A stretch of DNA of 64,000 nucleotides from Clostridia bacterium (GCA_017461385.1 JAFTXZ010000009.1:17524-81523), one strand, 5' to 3'. Shown: positions 53,922-61,592, counted from the stretch's first letter. A program made the numbers and translations. Notes: generated by a model from the letters alone, not told the origin.

Positions 53922-54099
53922 TAATCCTTTTAATGCTTTTTGTTATCATTTAGCGCTGTTTCTTATCATTTGCTACACCAAATTTGACCATCTTTGGAGC
54001 AAACCCCAACAATCCTTAAAAATTTTTTCTAACCACCTTTAGCCTCTTTTGCCACTATCTGCTACACTCATCTTGACATTTAGCACTTTTTAACACTAC
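53922..54099. repeat. Imperfect 89-bp tandem duplication
   Basis: AATCCTT, TTTAGC and GCTACAC each recur 89 bp later (for example TTTAGC at 53949 and 54038; GCTACAC at 53972 and 54061), with similar T-rich sequence between and TTGAC after. The two units have diverged substantially. Confidence 0.6.
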
Positions 54100-54253
54100 A
54101 CACTCCACCCACAACTGTAGCCAAATATGTGGACATTTTCCCCCAACTGAAATTTCATAAGTGGTCGTAAAATAGAGAACACCCATCGCCCAAAAACATA
54201 CACTCCTCCTCACATTTGCGCTATTTTAACTCTCTCTCGCCTGAATGTCAACC

Positions 54254-54305
54254 ACTGACCCGAAATAAATCCAAAACTCAAAATTTCATACGCAGTAATC
54301 AAAGA
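54254..54305 (+). repeat. Accessory-region repeat, copy A
   Basis: The core CAAAATTT(C/G)ATACGCAGTAA is shared with copy C at 59172-59217; the upstream GAAATAAA and downstream CAAAGAA are shared too. Copy B (55716-55744) shares the last ~28 bp. It lies 68 bp upstream of the promoter of the DUF3990 gene. Confidence 0.75.
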
Positions 54306-54372
54306 ATACAATTTTACACATTTAGATTTAATATCATTATACAGATATATTTTTTCAAGTTTGTATAAAATA

Positions 54373-54402
54373 TTGACAAAACTATCAGTATAGTGATATA
54401 AT
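54373..54402 (+). promoter_or_regulatory. Promoter of the DUF3990/XRE pair with spacer operator
   Basis: TTGACA at 54373-54378 and TATAAT at 54397-54402 with an 18-bp spacer. The spacer contains a perfect dyad ACTAT-CAGT-ATAGT (54381-54394), a natural operator for the XRE protein. Confidence 0.7.
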
Positions 54403-54425
54403 AATAGTGAAATGGAGGTAATGCT

Positions 54426-55124
54426 ATGAAGACAAAGATACTTTATCATGGTTCTAAGGAAATTATAAAAAGGCCAACACTAAAGGGTGGCAAGGAAACA
54501 AACGATTATGGATACGGATTTTACTGCACAGAAAGCATAGAATTAGCAAACGAATGGGCATGCCCAGATAATAATGATGGATATGCAAATAAATATGAGC
54601 TTGATATGACAGATCTCAACGTTTTGGATTTGACAAAGCCCGAGTATAACATACTTAATTGGATGGCGCTTTTGCTACAATTCAGAATTCCTAAAGGGAT
54701 GACTCCTAATGATGAAATGGCAAGAGAGTATATACTCAAGAATTTCTCCATTGATTTAACAAAGGTTGATGTAATTATTGGATATAGAGCAGACGATTCA
54801 TACTTTTCGTTCGCTCGTGATTTCTTAAAGAACACAATAACGGTAGCACAACTGTCAAAAGCAATGGAGCTTGGTAAGCTTGGTATTCAAGTTGTATTAC
54901 ATTCAGAAAAAGCCTTTGAACAACTAAAATATATTGGAAGCACAGTTGCTGACAATGAAACCTATTACACGAAACGACGTGCTCGCGATTTGATAGCTAG
55001 GGACGAATACAAAGAAACCACTAAGCTTTCAAGTGTAACACAAGATGATTTATTTGTAATGGATATTATCAGACAAGAGGTAAAGAAAGATGATCCACGC
55101 ATACAGCGAATTATACGTAAATGA
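54426..55124 (+). CDS. DUF3990 family protein (ADP-ribosyltransferase-like, putative toxin)
   Basis: A 232-aa protein. ILYHGSKE at residues 5-12 and YGYGFYCTES near 28-37 match DUF3990, which shares the ADP-ribosyltransferase fold (the H in YHG and Y in FYCT being NAD-site residues). An HTH-protein gene overlaps its 3' end by 35 bp. The pair therefore resembles a toxin-antitoxin unit with toxin first. GGAGGTAATG precedes the ATG. Activity and target are not known; a non-toxic role in gene control is possible. Confidence 0.75.
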   Translation: MKTKILYHGSKEIIKRPTLKGGKETNDYGYGFYCTESIELANEWACPDNNDGYANKYELDMTDLNVLDLTKPEYNILNWMALLLQFRIPKGMTPNDEMAREYILKNFSIDLTKVDVIIGYRADDSYFSFARDFLKNTITVAQLSKAMELGKLGIQVVLHSEKAFEQLKYIGSTVADNETYYTKRRARDLIARDEYKETTKLSSVTQDDLFVMDIIRQEVKKDDPRIQRIIRK

Positions 55125-55704
55125 TGCGATGTACACCCTCGCAGAGGTGTTTAGCTATGTCCAAGATGAAAGACAAGCTGACATGTTATTTCAAGACTTC
55201 GTAATGAGTGGAATAGCGTATCAATTCGGAAGGGGAAATCCTCGTTATATTAATATGCCATCTCAAGCATTGTTTTATGAGATTGTTGGAACAAGAATGC
55301 CGTTGATTCGTCCAATAGGGATGGGAAGAAGCTCACAATATTGGTGTGGCTTTGTTCTGGCATATTATCAATGGTATACAGGATTAAGCTTTGAGCAAAT
55401 AGGAAGAAAATTGCCACCATCTCAAATAATGAGAATGTATTATCCATTACACGAGGCGGATTTGCAAAAGTTCGTTGAGGTTGCAAATAGAATCGTGTTC
55501 CAAAAGGAAACTAACCTGGCAAGATACAGAAAAAATGCAGGATTATCTCAAATTGAATTGTCAAGATACAGTCAAGTCTCATTAAGATCTATTCAATCAT
55601 ATGAGCAAAGACAGTTAAACATCAATACAGCTCCCGCAAATAAGCTCTTAAAGCTTTCCAGGGTGTTGGGATGCACCATAGAAGATTTGCTTGAAGTAGA
55701 GTAG
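55090..55704 (+). CDS. XRE-family HTH protein paired with DUF3990 (putative antitoxin)
   Basis: A 204-aa protein. The first ~130 residues form a helical domain without known family (QDERQADMLFQDFVMSGIAYQFG), and the C-terminal ~65 residues are an XRE HTH: NLARYRKNAGLSQIELSRYSQVSLRSIQSYE. The antitoxin-like N-terminal part probably contacts the DUF3990 protein. The ATG lies inside the partner's 3' end, so translation is coupled. It likely binds the ACTAT/ATAGT dyad in the shared promoter. Repeat copy B begins 11 bp after its stop. Confidence 0.78.
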   Translation: MIHAYSELYVNDAMYTLAEVFSYVQDERQADMLFQDFVMSGIAYQFGRGNPRYINMPSQALFYEIVGTRMPLIRPIGMGRSSQYWCGFVLAYYQWYTGLSFEQIGRKLPPSQIMRMYYPLHEADLQKFVEVANRIVFQKETNLARYRKNAGLSQIELSRYSQVSLRSIQSYEQRQLNINTAPANKLLKLSRVLGCTIEDLLEVE

Positions 55705-55715
55705 TAAGTAATCAA

Positions 55716-55744
55716 TCAAAAATTGATATGCAGTAAGCAAAGAA
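55716..55744 (+). repeat. Accessory-region repeat, copy B
   Basis: ATTGATATGCAGTAAGCAAAGAA matches the corresponding part of copies A and C with few changes. With copy A it brackets the DUF3990/XRE pair in the same orientation. Confidence 0.7.
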
Positions 55745-55759
55745 TACACCAAGTGTATT
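55743..55759. promoter_or_regulatory. Perfect 7-bp dyad upstream of the CoA-disulfide reductase gene
   Basis: AATACAC-CAA-GTGTATT, 34 bp before the start codon of the reductase; a candidate operator for a redox or sulfur regulator. No clear -35/-10 pair was found next to it. Confidence 0.45.
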
Positions 55760-55792
55760 GCTTATTAAAAACTATTAAAAAAAGGAGAGTCT

Positions 55793-57490
55793 ATGAAGGT
55801 TGTAATTATTGGTGGAGTTGCGGGTGGAGCAACTGCCGCGGCAAGAATAAGAAGATTAGACGAGAATGCGGAGATTATCATTTTTGAGCGCTCGGGTTAT
55901 ATTTCATATGCAAACTGTGGATTGCCATATTATATAGGTGGCGTTATCGAGGAAAAAGAGGATTTGACGCTTCAAACACCCGAGGGATTTTATAGGCGAT
56001 TTAGAATCAAAGCCAAGGTAAACCACGAGGTAACCGATATTGACGCAAAAAACAAAACCGTTTCCGTAACCGACCTAAAAACAGGAGCGAGCTTCACGGA
56101 AAGCTATGACAAGCTGATTTTATCCCCTGGTGCAAAGCCTATTTTGCCCGATTTCTATACTGAAAACGAAAGAACCTTTACTCTTAGAACAGTAGAGGAT
56201 ACACTAAAAATCCGTACTTTTGTCGAGCAAAATCAGCCTAAGACGGCAGTTATTATCGGCGGTGGCTTTATCGGTCTTGAAATGGCAGAAAACCTTGCCG
56301 AGCTTGGAATAAAAACAACAATAGTTCAGCGTGGCAACCATCTTTTGCCACCCGTTGACTGCGATATGGCATCGTTCATTCACGCAAGCTTCCGTTACCA
56401 CGGAGTAGAGCTGTTACTTAACAGTAGCGCAAGTAAAATGAGCATTGCAGATAACAAGGTCTTGCTTGAGCTTGATAGTGGAAAGCAAATCAGCGCCGAT
56501 ATGGTCGTGCTTGCAGTTGGTGTTACACCAGAAAATACACTTGCTAAAAAGGCAGGCTTGGAGCTTGGCACAAAGGGTACAATCAAGGTAAATAGCAAAA
56601 TGGAAGCCTCTGTCCCTGACATCTACGCAGTGGGTGATGCCGTGCAGGTGAAGCATTTTGTAACCGAGCAGGATGCAGTAATTTCCTTAGCAGGACCTGC
56701 AAATAAGCAGGGACGTGTCGCTGCTGACAATATTTGTGGACTTGAAAGCGAATATAAGGGCTCACAGGGCTCATCTGTCATAAAGCTATTTGATATGACA
56801 GTGGCAACGACAGGAATTAACGAACAGCAAGCAAAATCAAGTGGCTACGAATACGAAAAGGTTATTTTAACCCAAAATTCCCACGCAGGATATTATCCGG
56901 GCGCAAAGACAATGACTCTAAAGCTGATTTTTGAAAAGAATAGCTTTAAGCTTTTAGGTGCACAAATTGTCGGTTACGATGGCGTGGATAAGCGCATTGA
57001 TGTTATTGCAACAGCAATTCGCGCAGGCTTGAGGGCTGATTGGCTAAAGGATTTAGATTTGGCATACGCACCACCTTATTCCTCGGCAAAGGACCCTGTT
57101 AATATGGCAGGCTTTGTCGCTGAAAATATCAAAAACGGTGTGGTAAAGCAGTTTTATTATGAGGATATTTCCGCCTTGCGTGAAAGAGAGGATGTAATTT
57201 TGCTTGACACGCGCACTCCGTTTGAATATATGCGAGGTCGTGCAGACGGCTTTGTTAATATTCCGCTTGACGATTTAAGGGAGCGCATAGGCGAGCTTGA
57301 TAAATCCAAAAAAATCTATGTAATGTGCCAAAGTGGACTTCGTAGCTATTTGGCAACACGAATTTTAATGCAAAATGGCTTTGATGCCTACAATTTCGCA
57401 GGTGGCTTTAGACTATATAGCAGCATCAAAAATGAGGAATTGCTATCTAATAGGTGCTACTCCTGCGGTATGGATAAAACAGATAAATAA
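55793..57490 (+). CDS. CoA-disulfide reductase with C-terminal rhodanese domain
   Basis: A 565-aa flavoprotein. IIGGVAGGATAAARIRR binds FAD, SYANCGLPYYIGG holds the redox Cys42, IIGGGFIGLEMAENLAELG binds NAD(P)H and VPDIYAVGDAV is the second FAD site. The last ~100 residues are a rhodanese domain with the active Cys512 in CQSGLRS. Such CoADR-RHD enzymes reduce CoA-disulfides, polysulfide or CoA-persulfide and handle sulfane sulfur. It is co-transcribed with the methyltransferase 18 bp downstream. Confidence 0.92.
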   Translation: MKVVIIGGVAGGATAAARIRRLDENAEIIIFERSGYISYANCGLPYYIGGVIEEKEDLTLQTPEGFYRRFRIKAKVNHEVTDIDAKNKTVSVTDLKTGASFTESYDKLILSPGAKPILPDFYTENERTFTLRTVEDTLKIRTFVEQNQPKTAVIIGGGFIGLEMAENLAELGIKTTIVQRGNHLLPPVDCDMASFIHASFRYHGVELLLNSSASKMSIADNKVLLELDSGKQISADMVVLAVGVTPENTLAKKAGLELGTKGTIKVNSKMEASVPDIYAVGDAVQVKHFVTEQDAVISLAGPANKQGRVAADNICGLESEYKGSQGSSVIKLFDMTVATTGINEQQAKSSGYEYEKVILTQNSHAGYYPGAKTMTLKLIFEKNSFKLLGAQIVGYDGVDKRIDVIATAIRAGLRADWLKDLDLAYAPPYSSAKDPVNMAGFVAENIKNGVVKQFYYEDISALREREDVILLDTRTPFEYMRGRADGFVNIPLDDLRERIGELDKSKKIYVMCQSGLRSYLATRILMQNGFDAYNFAGGFRLYSSIKNEELLSNRCYSCGMDKTDK

Positions 57491-57508
57491 GAATTTGTAG
57501 GAGCATAT

Positions 57509-58294
57509 ATGAATAGCGTAAATAAAACACTATACATTCCCTTATATGGTAAGTCTTATGTGAGCAAGAAGGGCTTGTTCCTTGATGATAAAAAAGCCGA
57601 GGAAATTTGGGAAGCAGAAGAATTTTCGCTTAAAGGGAAATCAAAATCCAAATGGCTTGCTTACTATATGGGTATTCGTTCTGCCGTGTTTGACGAATGG
57701 GTAAAGAGGCAAATGACAGATGCTCCAAATGCCGTGGTTATTCATATCGGTTGTGGAATGGATAGTCGCGTCATAAGAGTAGGAACTGATAATCACAAGT
57801 GGTACGACGTGGATTTTTATGAGGTTATTGAAGAAAGAAAACGCTACTATGCTGAAACAGATGACTATAAAATGATTGCAGGCGATATAAGAGATTGCAA
57901 ATGGCTAACAAATGTCAAAGAAAACAAAACCGCCATTGTAGTTATGGAAGGCGTGAGTATGTATTTGACCATAGATGAAATGCGAAATTTAGCAGACAGT
58001 TTGTGCACTCATTTTGAAAGCATTACGCTTTTGGTGGATGCTTATACTTCTTTTGCCGCTAAAATGTCAAAGCGAAGAAACCCTATAAATGATGTAGGTG
58101 TAACCGAGGTTTATGGTATAGATAACCCTCAAGCTTATCAAACCGAGAAGCTTGCTTTTATAAAAGAACACACAATGATACCAGAGAAATACATTGACGA
58201 GCTAAAAGGATTTGAAAGGTTCGTTTTTGCAAGGCTATATGCAGGCAGTTTCTCGAAAAAGCTGTATCGTTTGTTTGAATACAAAAAGAATTAA
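57509..58294 (+). CDS. SAM-dependent methyltransferase, leucine carboxyl methyltransferase (LCMT) family
   Basis: A 261-aa protein. IHIGCGMDSRVIRVG is the SAM-binding motif I of the LCMT/TcmP family, YDVDFYEVIEERKRYY follows, and VVMEGVSMYLT is the typical motif around strand 4. These enzymes methylate carboxyls or small O-nucleophiles; the substrate is unknown. TGTAGGAG lies before the ATG, 18 bp after the CoADR gene, so they share a transcript. Confidence 0.85.
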   Translation: MNSVNKTLYIPLYGKSYVSKKGLFLDDKKAEEIWEAEEFSLKGKSKSKWLAYYMGIRSAVFDEWVKRQMTDAPNAVVIHIGCGMDSRVIRVGTDNHKWYDVDFYEVIEERKRYYAETDDYKMIAGDIRDCKWLTNVKENKTAIVVMEGVSMYLTIDEMRNLADSLCTHFESITLLVDAYTSFAAKMSKRRNPINDVGVTEVYGIDNPQAYQTEKLAFIKEHTMIPEKYIDELKGFERFVFARLYAGSFSKKLYRLFEYKKN

Positions 58295-58391
58295 TTAAAC
58301 CCCCTGTTTGAAGGCGAAGGTATGAATAAAAAATGATTAGCAATATTTTTTGCAATATTAGCCGCAGGGCTGTATCGTTGTCATTGATACT

Positions 58392-58547
58392 TTGGCGAAA
58401 AAACACACGCATATTCATAAGCACACCTTTATCCATACTCACGACGGTTCAACTCACTCCCATACGATAGAGCATGAACATTCGCATAACCATTATTTGT
58501 CCGACAAGAAGCACCAACATATTCATAAAAAAACAGAACTGTGTTAG
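58392..58547 (+). pseudogene. His-rich remnant (possible end of a membrane transporter gene)
   Basis: A 51-codon frame with 15 His residues (for example HTHIHKHTFIHTHDG and EHEHSHNH) ends in TAG at 58545-58547. It begins at a TTG without a ribosome binding site. An ATG at 58322 followed by an A run and TGA, with a hydrophobic frame just after, hints that a longer gene was broken by a frameshift. His-rich tails occur in some metal- or EamA-type transporters; the identity is unsure. Confidence 0.4.
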
Positions 58548-58708
58548 AAAACAAATTCCAATTTTACGAGGTAACACAAATGAATGAAGAATGGTTTGAG
58601 AGTAGTGTAATTTTATAAGAGACTCAAATTATGAGAACTTGAAAAATTCTCTTTTCGCTTTTGAAGTTCAAGTGTTTATAAGGTGATTTTAGGTAAAAAG
58701 CAGAACAA

Positions 58709-58755
58709 AAAAATCAAAAACTGTGTTCATAAGAACGCAGTTTTTGATTTTTCTA
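58709..58755 (+). terminator. Long intrinsic terminator hairpin
   Basis: A 20-bp stem with a single G-U pair (arms 58709-58728 and 58733-58752), ATAA loop and T run. It probably ends the CoADR-methyltransferase transcript, or belonged to the lost gene. Confidence 0.8.
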
Positions 58756-58972
58756 GACCTTTTTACACATAATAATTTTTCTAGTCGCTTCTAGTCCATT
58801 ATGTCTACTTTACTCCGAAAAAATGACATAACTCGACTTTACCCCAACTGATTGATATATGTTTTTCTAGCCGTTTTTGCTTTTTCTAGCCCTTTCTGCT
58901 ACGCAAAAACGGCTTTTTCATACTCTCGTGCACTCCCCACTCCGTGTACTCCGGTTCTGTTTATGGTCAAAG

Positions 58973-59093
58973 ATGTGGTCAAATCCGAGTACCGAATGAT
59001 TGATATGTGGTCATCATTTTTCTATATCAAACGCTCCAAAATCATACCGATATGTGGTCAGGTTCAAAGAAGCAGATGATAACCATGTGGTCA
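58973..59093 (+). repeat. Four direct copies of ATGTGGTCA
   Basis: Exact 9-mers at 58973, 59005, 59052 and 59085 (intervals 32, 47 and 33 bp), plus ATGGTCA at 58963. Similar evenly spaced repeats are found at the ends of IS21-type insertion sequences, so this may be a solo end of such an element. Confidence 0.6.
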
Positions 59094-59171
59094 GTCAAAG
59101 GGTGTAGTGATATTTCTTCTTCTGCAGTTGTCGTATTGTAACTTACAATCCCAGTTTTGTCAAGTAGGTTG

Positions 59172-59217
59172 AGAAATAAAATCAGCACTCAAAATTTGAT
59201 ACGCAGTAAGCAAAGAA
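59172..59217 (+). repeat. Accessory-region repeat, copy C
   Basis: Matches copy A over about 45 bp (GAAATAAA, CACTCAAAATTTGATACGCAGTAAGCAAAGAA). It ends exactly where methyltransferase-like coding sequence begins. Confidence 0.75.
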
Positions 59218-59336
59218 ACGCATTCCCTTGTATTGTGGCACAGTCATTTGGTGAACGCTTGAGAACTGTTGTTAATAAAGAATGGCGTGAAAATACAGCC
59301 ACTCACCTTGCAAAAAAATCTATGTTGGAGGAGTAA
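59217..59336 (+). pseudogene. 3' remnant of a C5-cytosine DNA methyltransferase gene
   Basis: An open frame of 39 codons ending in TAA reads NAFPCIVAQSFGERLR, then a helical tail. It matches motif X of C5-cytosine methyltransferases ((G)NAFPPxVAxxIGxRI). Everything upstream, including the catalytic PCQ motif IV, is missing and is replaced by repeat copy C. It ends four bases before the endonuclease start, whose GGAGGAG site lies inside its last codons, as in a coupled restriction-modification operon. Confidence 0.6.
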
Positions 59337-59340
59337 TTGT

Positions 59341-60408
59341 ATGGCATTAAATCATCATGTTTTAGCTAAAGCTACTACTGACACTATACTGCAAAATTTC
59401 AAAACGGCAACGTGGCAATACAACGGTAATTGTGGTGCGGATTTTTATAGAGTTGGAACTAGTGCTGACTTTCCTTCGCCGGATGCAGCATTTTATGATC
59501 CAACAAATAAAAAACTTGCATCTTTTGAATTCAAACCTGCGACTGAAACAAAGAGGGGCATGCTTACTGGCGTAGGTCAGAGTATTGCTTACCTCAAAAG
59601 TTGCGATCTTGCATATTTAATTTCTCCACAGATAATTGATGGGTTCAATATAGGTGATTTTTTAACAGATTTGTACAAGACACAACTTGATAACAAGGTT
59701 CCAGTAGGTCTGATAGTTTATGACAATAATGACCCAACAAAATTGACGTTGGCTCATAATGTGGATTCTATTTCTGTGACTGGCGAGCCTCGAGTACACG
59801 CGCCTTCAGCCGATCGATTTTGGGCTAAGCATCAGGACTTGCCACTTGCTATGTTCCATTTGCTTCTTCATTATTATTACTTGAAGAAAGTTGGAATTAT
59901 AAGCGGAGATGCCTTTGCTTCTTGCTGGAAGGAACGAATTATTCCTCAAAATATTCTTGCTGACTTTCAAACAGCACCAGTAAAAGATATATCCGGTAAT
60001 GTTATTGAGACACTTAGAACAAGCAAACCACTTACGTTCTTAGAAAAGATAGTTGCGAATGCGCGGAAGACATTACCGCAAGATCAATGGGCAAATGTTG
60101 TTAGAAAAGCAATTGATACTTCTTTCACTGGGGATAACTATTACAATTCAATCAAAAAGAATTATGTGACTTTTCTTAAGCATATTCAGGTTGTAGATTC
60201 TGAAGGTAACTTAACTGATTCCGGCTTCAGACTCTATCATATTGGAATATCTAACGGCCCAACAAGTAAAGTTTTTACAGATTATTTTACTAAGGAAATT
60301 CTAACTACAGGTCATCATTTGGATTTGTTACTTGATATTGATGCTACATCTAAGAAATATCCTGAAAAGGATACAGATGGAGTATTAGCAACTATAGATT
60401 CAATGTAA
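59341..60408 (+). CDS. PD-(D/E)xK restriction-endonuclease-like protein
   Basis: ATG 59341 is chosen on GGAGGAG at 59328-59334; the frame open from 59269 has no site. The 355-aa product has the nuclease core PD(47-48)...FEFK(62-65) then GVGQSIAYL (77-85), as in PD-(D/E)xK enzymes: Asp48, Glu63, Lys65. Later segments are helical and could be the DNA-recognition part. It follows the methyltransferase remnant directly, so it is probably the R subunit of a broken type II system. If active it would need protection by another methyltransferase; if not, it may be drifting. No frameshift is seen. Confidence 0.65.
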   Translation: MALNHHVLAKATTDTILQNFKTATWQYNGNCGADFYRVGTSADFPSPDAAFYDPTNKKLASFEFKPATETKRGMLTGVGQSIAYLKSCDLAYLISPQIIDGFNIGDFLTDLYKTQLDNKVPVGLIVYDNNDPTKLTLAHNVDSISVTGEPRVHAPSADRFWAKHQDLPLAMFHLLLHYYYLKKVGIISGDAFASCWKERIIPQNILADFQTAPVKDISGNVIETLRTSKPLTFLEKIVANARKTLPQDQWANVVRKAIDTSFTGDNYYNSIKKNYVTFLKHIQVVDSEGNLTDSGFRLYHIGISNGPTSKVFTDYFTKEILTTGHHLDLLLDIDATSKKYPEKDTDGVLATIDSM

Positions 60409-60538
60409 GAATCAAATATGAAATACTATTTTATTTGCATTACATTTTATTTTGTGGTATTATATAAACAACATAATGAAAGTACTCTGATTAGCGCTAA
60501 ACTCTAAACCAACAGTTGAATTATGGCTTAAAAAGTAA

Positions 60539-60578
60539 AACTATCTCGTTATTGAACTAAAAGCAAACGAATGGTATC
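60539..60578 (+). promoter_or_regulatory. Promoter of the XRE gene with shared upstream motif
   Basis: TTGAAC (60553-60558) and TATCAT (60576-60581) lie 17 bp apart, and the -35 is part of AACTATNNCGTTATTGAA (60539-60556), which recurs at 61213-61230. Confidence 0.55.
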
Positions 60579-60609
60579 ATAAAAGTAGCAAAAGGAAAGG
60601 AGATTTGCT

Positions 60610-61140
60610 ATGTTTGATATGAAAAAGGTTGGCAACCAAATAGCCAATTTAAGAAAAGCTAAAGGACTAACACAAAGCGAGCTTGGTGAAAGATTGAATA
60701 TATCTTATCAAGCAGTTTCAAAATGGGAAAGAGCCGAAAGTATGCCTGATATATCTATACTTGTTGAGCTTGCTACTGTTTTAGAAACAACTACCGATAA
60801 TATTCTTAATGGTGGAAATGCACTTTTGTCTTACGGAAGAAAGGTAACTGTTAAGGAAACAAAAGAAGCCTTAAACTGTTTCACACGAATTGGAGAGCTT
60901 TTGGGTAAGGATAATGTATTTTACATTGGAGCTATCGAAGGTATTAACAATAAAATGAATATTGATTTTGAAGATTATGCAAAAGAGGAATACACCTACG
61001 AAGCATTACTCGCAGAAGCAATTATTCAATGTATAAGATGTGGTGCTTATGTTGATATGTCCGATGTTAAAAGAGAGTTCAAGAATGAGCATTGGGTTAA
61101 CATTGTACTAAAATTTGCAAAAGACTTTGGAATTGCATAA
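60610..61140 (+). CDS. XRE-family transcriptional regulator
   Basis: A 176-aa protein. The N-terminal 65 residues are an XRE HTH (QIANLRKAKGLTQSELGERLNISYQAVSKWERAESMPDI). The remaining ~110 residues form a mixed helical domain (NCFTRIGELLGKDNVFYIGAIEG) of unknown function, possibly for ligand sensing. GGAAAGGAG lies before the ATG. The zinc-ribbon gene downstream has the same 18-mer in its promoter, so both may be controlled by this protein. Confidence 0.85.
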   Translation: MFDMKKVGNQIANLRKAKGLTQSELGERLNISYQAVSKWERAESMPDISILVELATVLETTTDNILNGGNALLSYGRKVTVKETKEALNCFTRIGELLGKDNVFYIGAIEGINNKMNIDFEDYAKEEYTYEALLAEAIIQCIRCGAYVDMSDVKREFKNEHWVNIVLKFAKDFGIA

Positions 61141-61158
61141 ATTCTAATATACCTCCTA

Positions 61159-61191
61159 AAAAGCGAGTGCTGATTTTTTCGGCACTCGCTT
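61159..61191. repeat. Hairpin after the XRE gene
   Basis: AAGCGAGTGC (61161-61170) pairs with GCACTCGCTT across an AT-rich loop; no T run follows on the plus strand, so it may be a weak terminator. Confidence 0.5.
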
Positions 61192-61212
61192 GAATGGTTT
61201 ACATTAAAAATC

Positions 61213-61252
61213 AACTATTGCGTTATTGAAATGCTTTATGTGGTGTGGTAAA
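61213..61252 (+). promoter_or_regulatory. Promoter of the zinc-ribbon gene with shared upstream motif
   Basis: TTGAAA (61227-61232) and TAAAAT (61250-61255) lie 17 bp apart. The 18-mer AACTATNNCGTTATTGAA at 61213-61230 matches the XRE promoter in 16 of 18 positions. Confidence 0.55.
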
Positions 61253-61280
61253 ATTATATTAAATAGGAAGGAGACAACTT

Positions 61281-61592
61281 ATGGGATATAAAATGGAAAT
61301 ACCTGTTGGTATGCTATTTAGAAAAATGTATTGTAGATATTGTGGAGAAAGGCTTAAAAAACATAAAATTGTAGATGTTTATACTGTGGGAGACCCGAAT
61401 TTTTCAAGAACTATGAAAATTGGACCAGCAGGACATAAAATAGTTAATATACATAGTCAAACATTGGTTACATATATTTATAAATGTCCAAATTGTAATA
61501 AACCATCAACATATAAAGAACAACTGGAATATTCCAAAATTCAAAAAAGACTAGGTAAAAAAATATTGTCTGATGACGAGATTAAAAAATGA
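61281..61592 (+). CDS. Zinc-ribbon protein of unknown function
   Basis: A 103-aa protein with two Cys pairs, YCRYCGE (residues 17-23) and KCPNCNK (residues 73-79), separated by a beta-rich stretch; together they should form one or two zinc ribbons. The C-terminus is Lys-rich. No family is recognised. GGAAGGAG precedes the ATG. Probably co-regulated with the XRE gene upstream. Confidence 0.65.
   Translation: MGYKMEIPVGMLFRKMYCRYCGERLKKHKIVDVYTVGDPNFSRTMKIGPAGHKIVNIHSQTLVTYIYKCPNCNKPSTYKEQLEYSKIQKRLGKKILSDDEIKK

Larger units (their letters stand above)
53709..54372. other. Gene-free degenerate region between conserved and accessory DNA
   Basis: No gene is supported over about 660 bp. It holds a GC-rich stem AAAGCGGTG / CACCGCTTT (53762-53790) with only a short T run, an imperfect 89-bp tandem duplication (53922-54099), mobile-element-like motifs TGTGGACA and AGTGGTCG, and repeat copy A at 54254-54305. 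Composition is C/T-rich on the plus strand, unlike the flanking genes, and suggests remnants of inserted DNA. Confidence 0.5.
58295..59216. other. Degenerate mobile-element-like region
   Basis: Apart from the His-rich remnant no gene is supported. It includes a strong terminator (58709-58755), T-rich TTTTTCTAG repeats near 58770-58885, four copies of ATGTGGTCA and repeat copy C. An ORF at 58852-59079 is not convincing because it follows these repeats and has no ribosome binding site. Confidence 0.5.

Noticed and set aside
54210-54449. 79-aa minus-strand ORF
   Set aside because: It covers repeat copy A and the promoter of the DUF3990 gene on the other strand, with no ribosome binding site.
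58852-59079. 75-aa ORF
   Set aside because: It runs through T-rich and ATGTGGTCA repeats, with no ribosome binding site or recognisable protein pattern.
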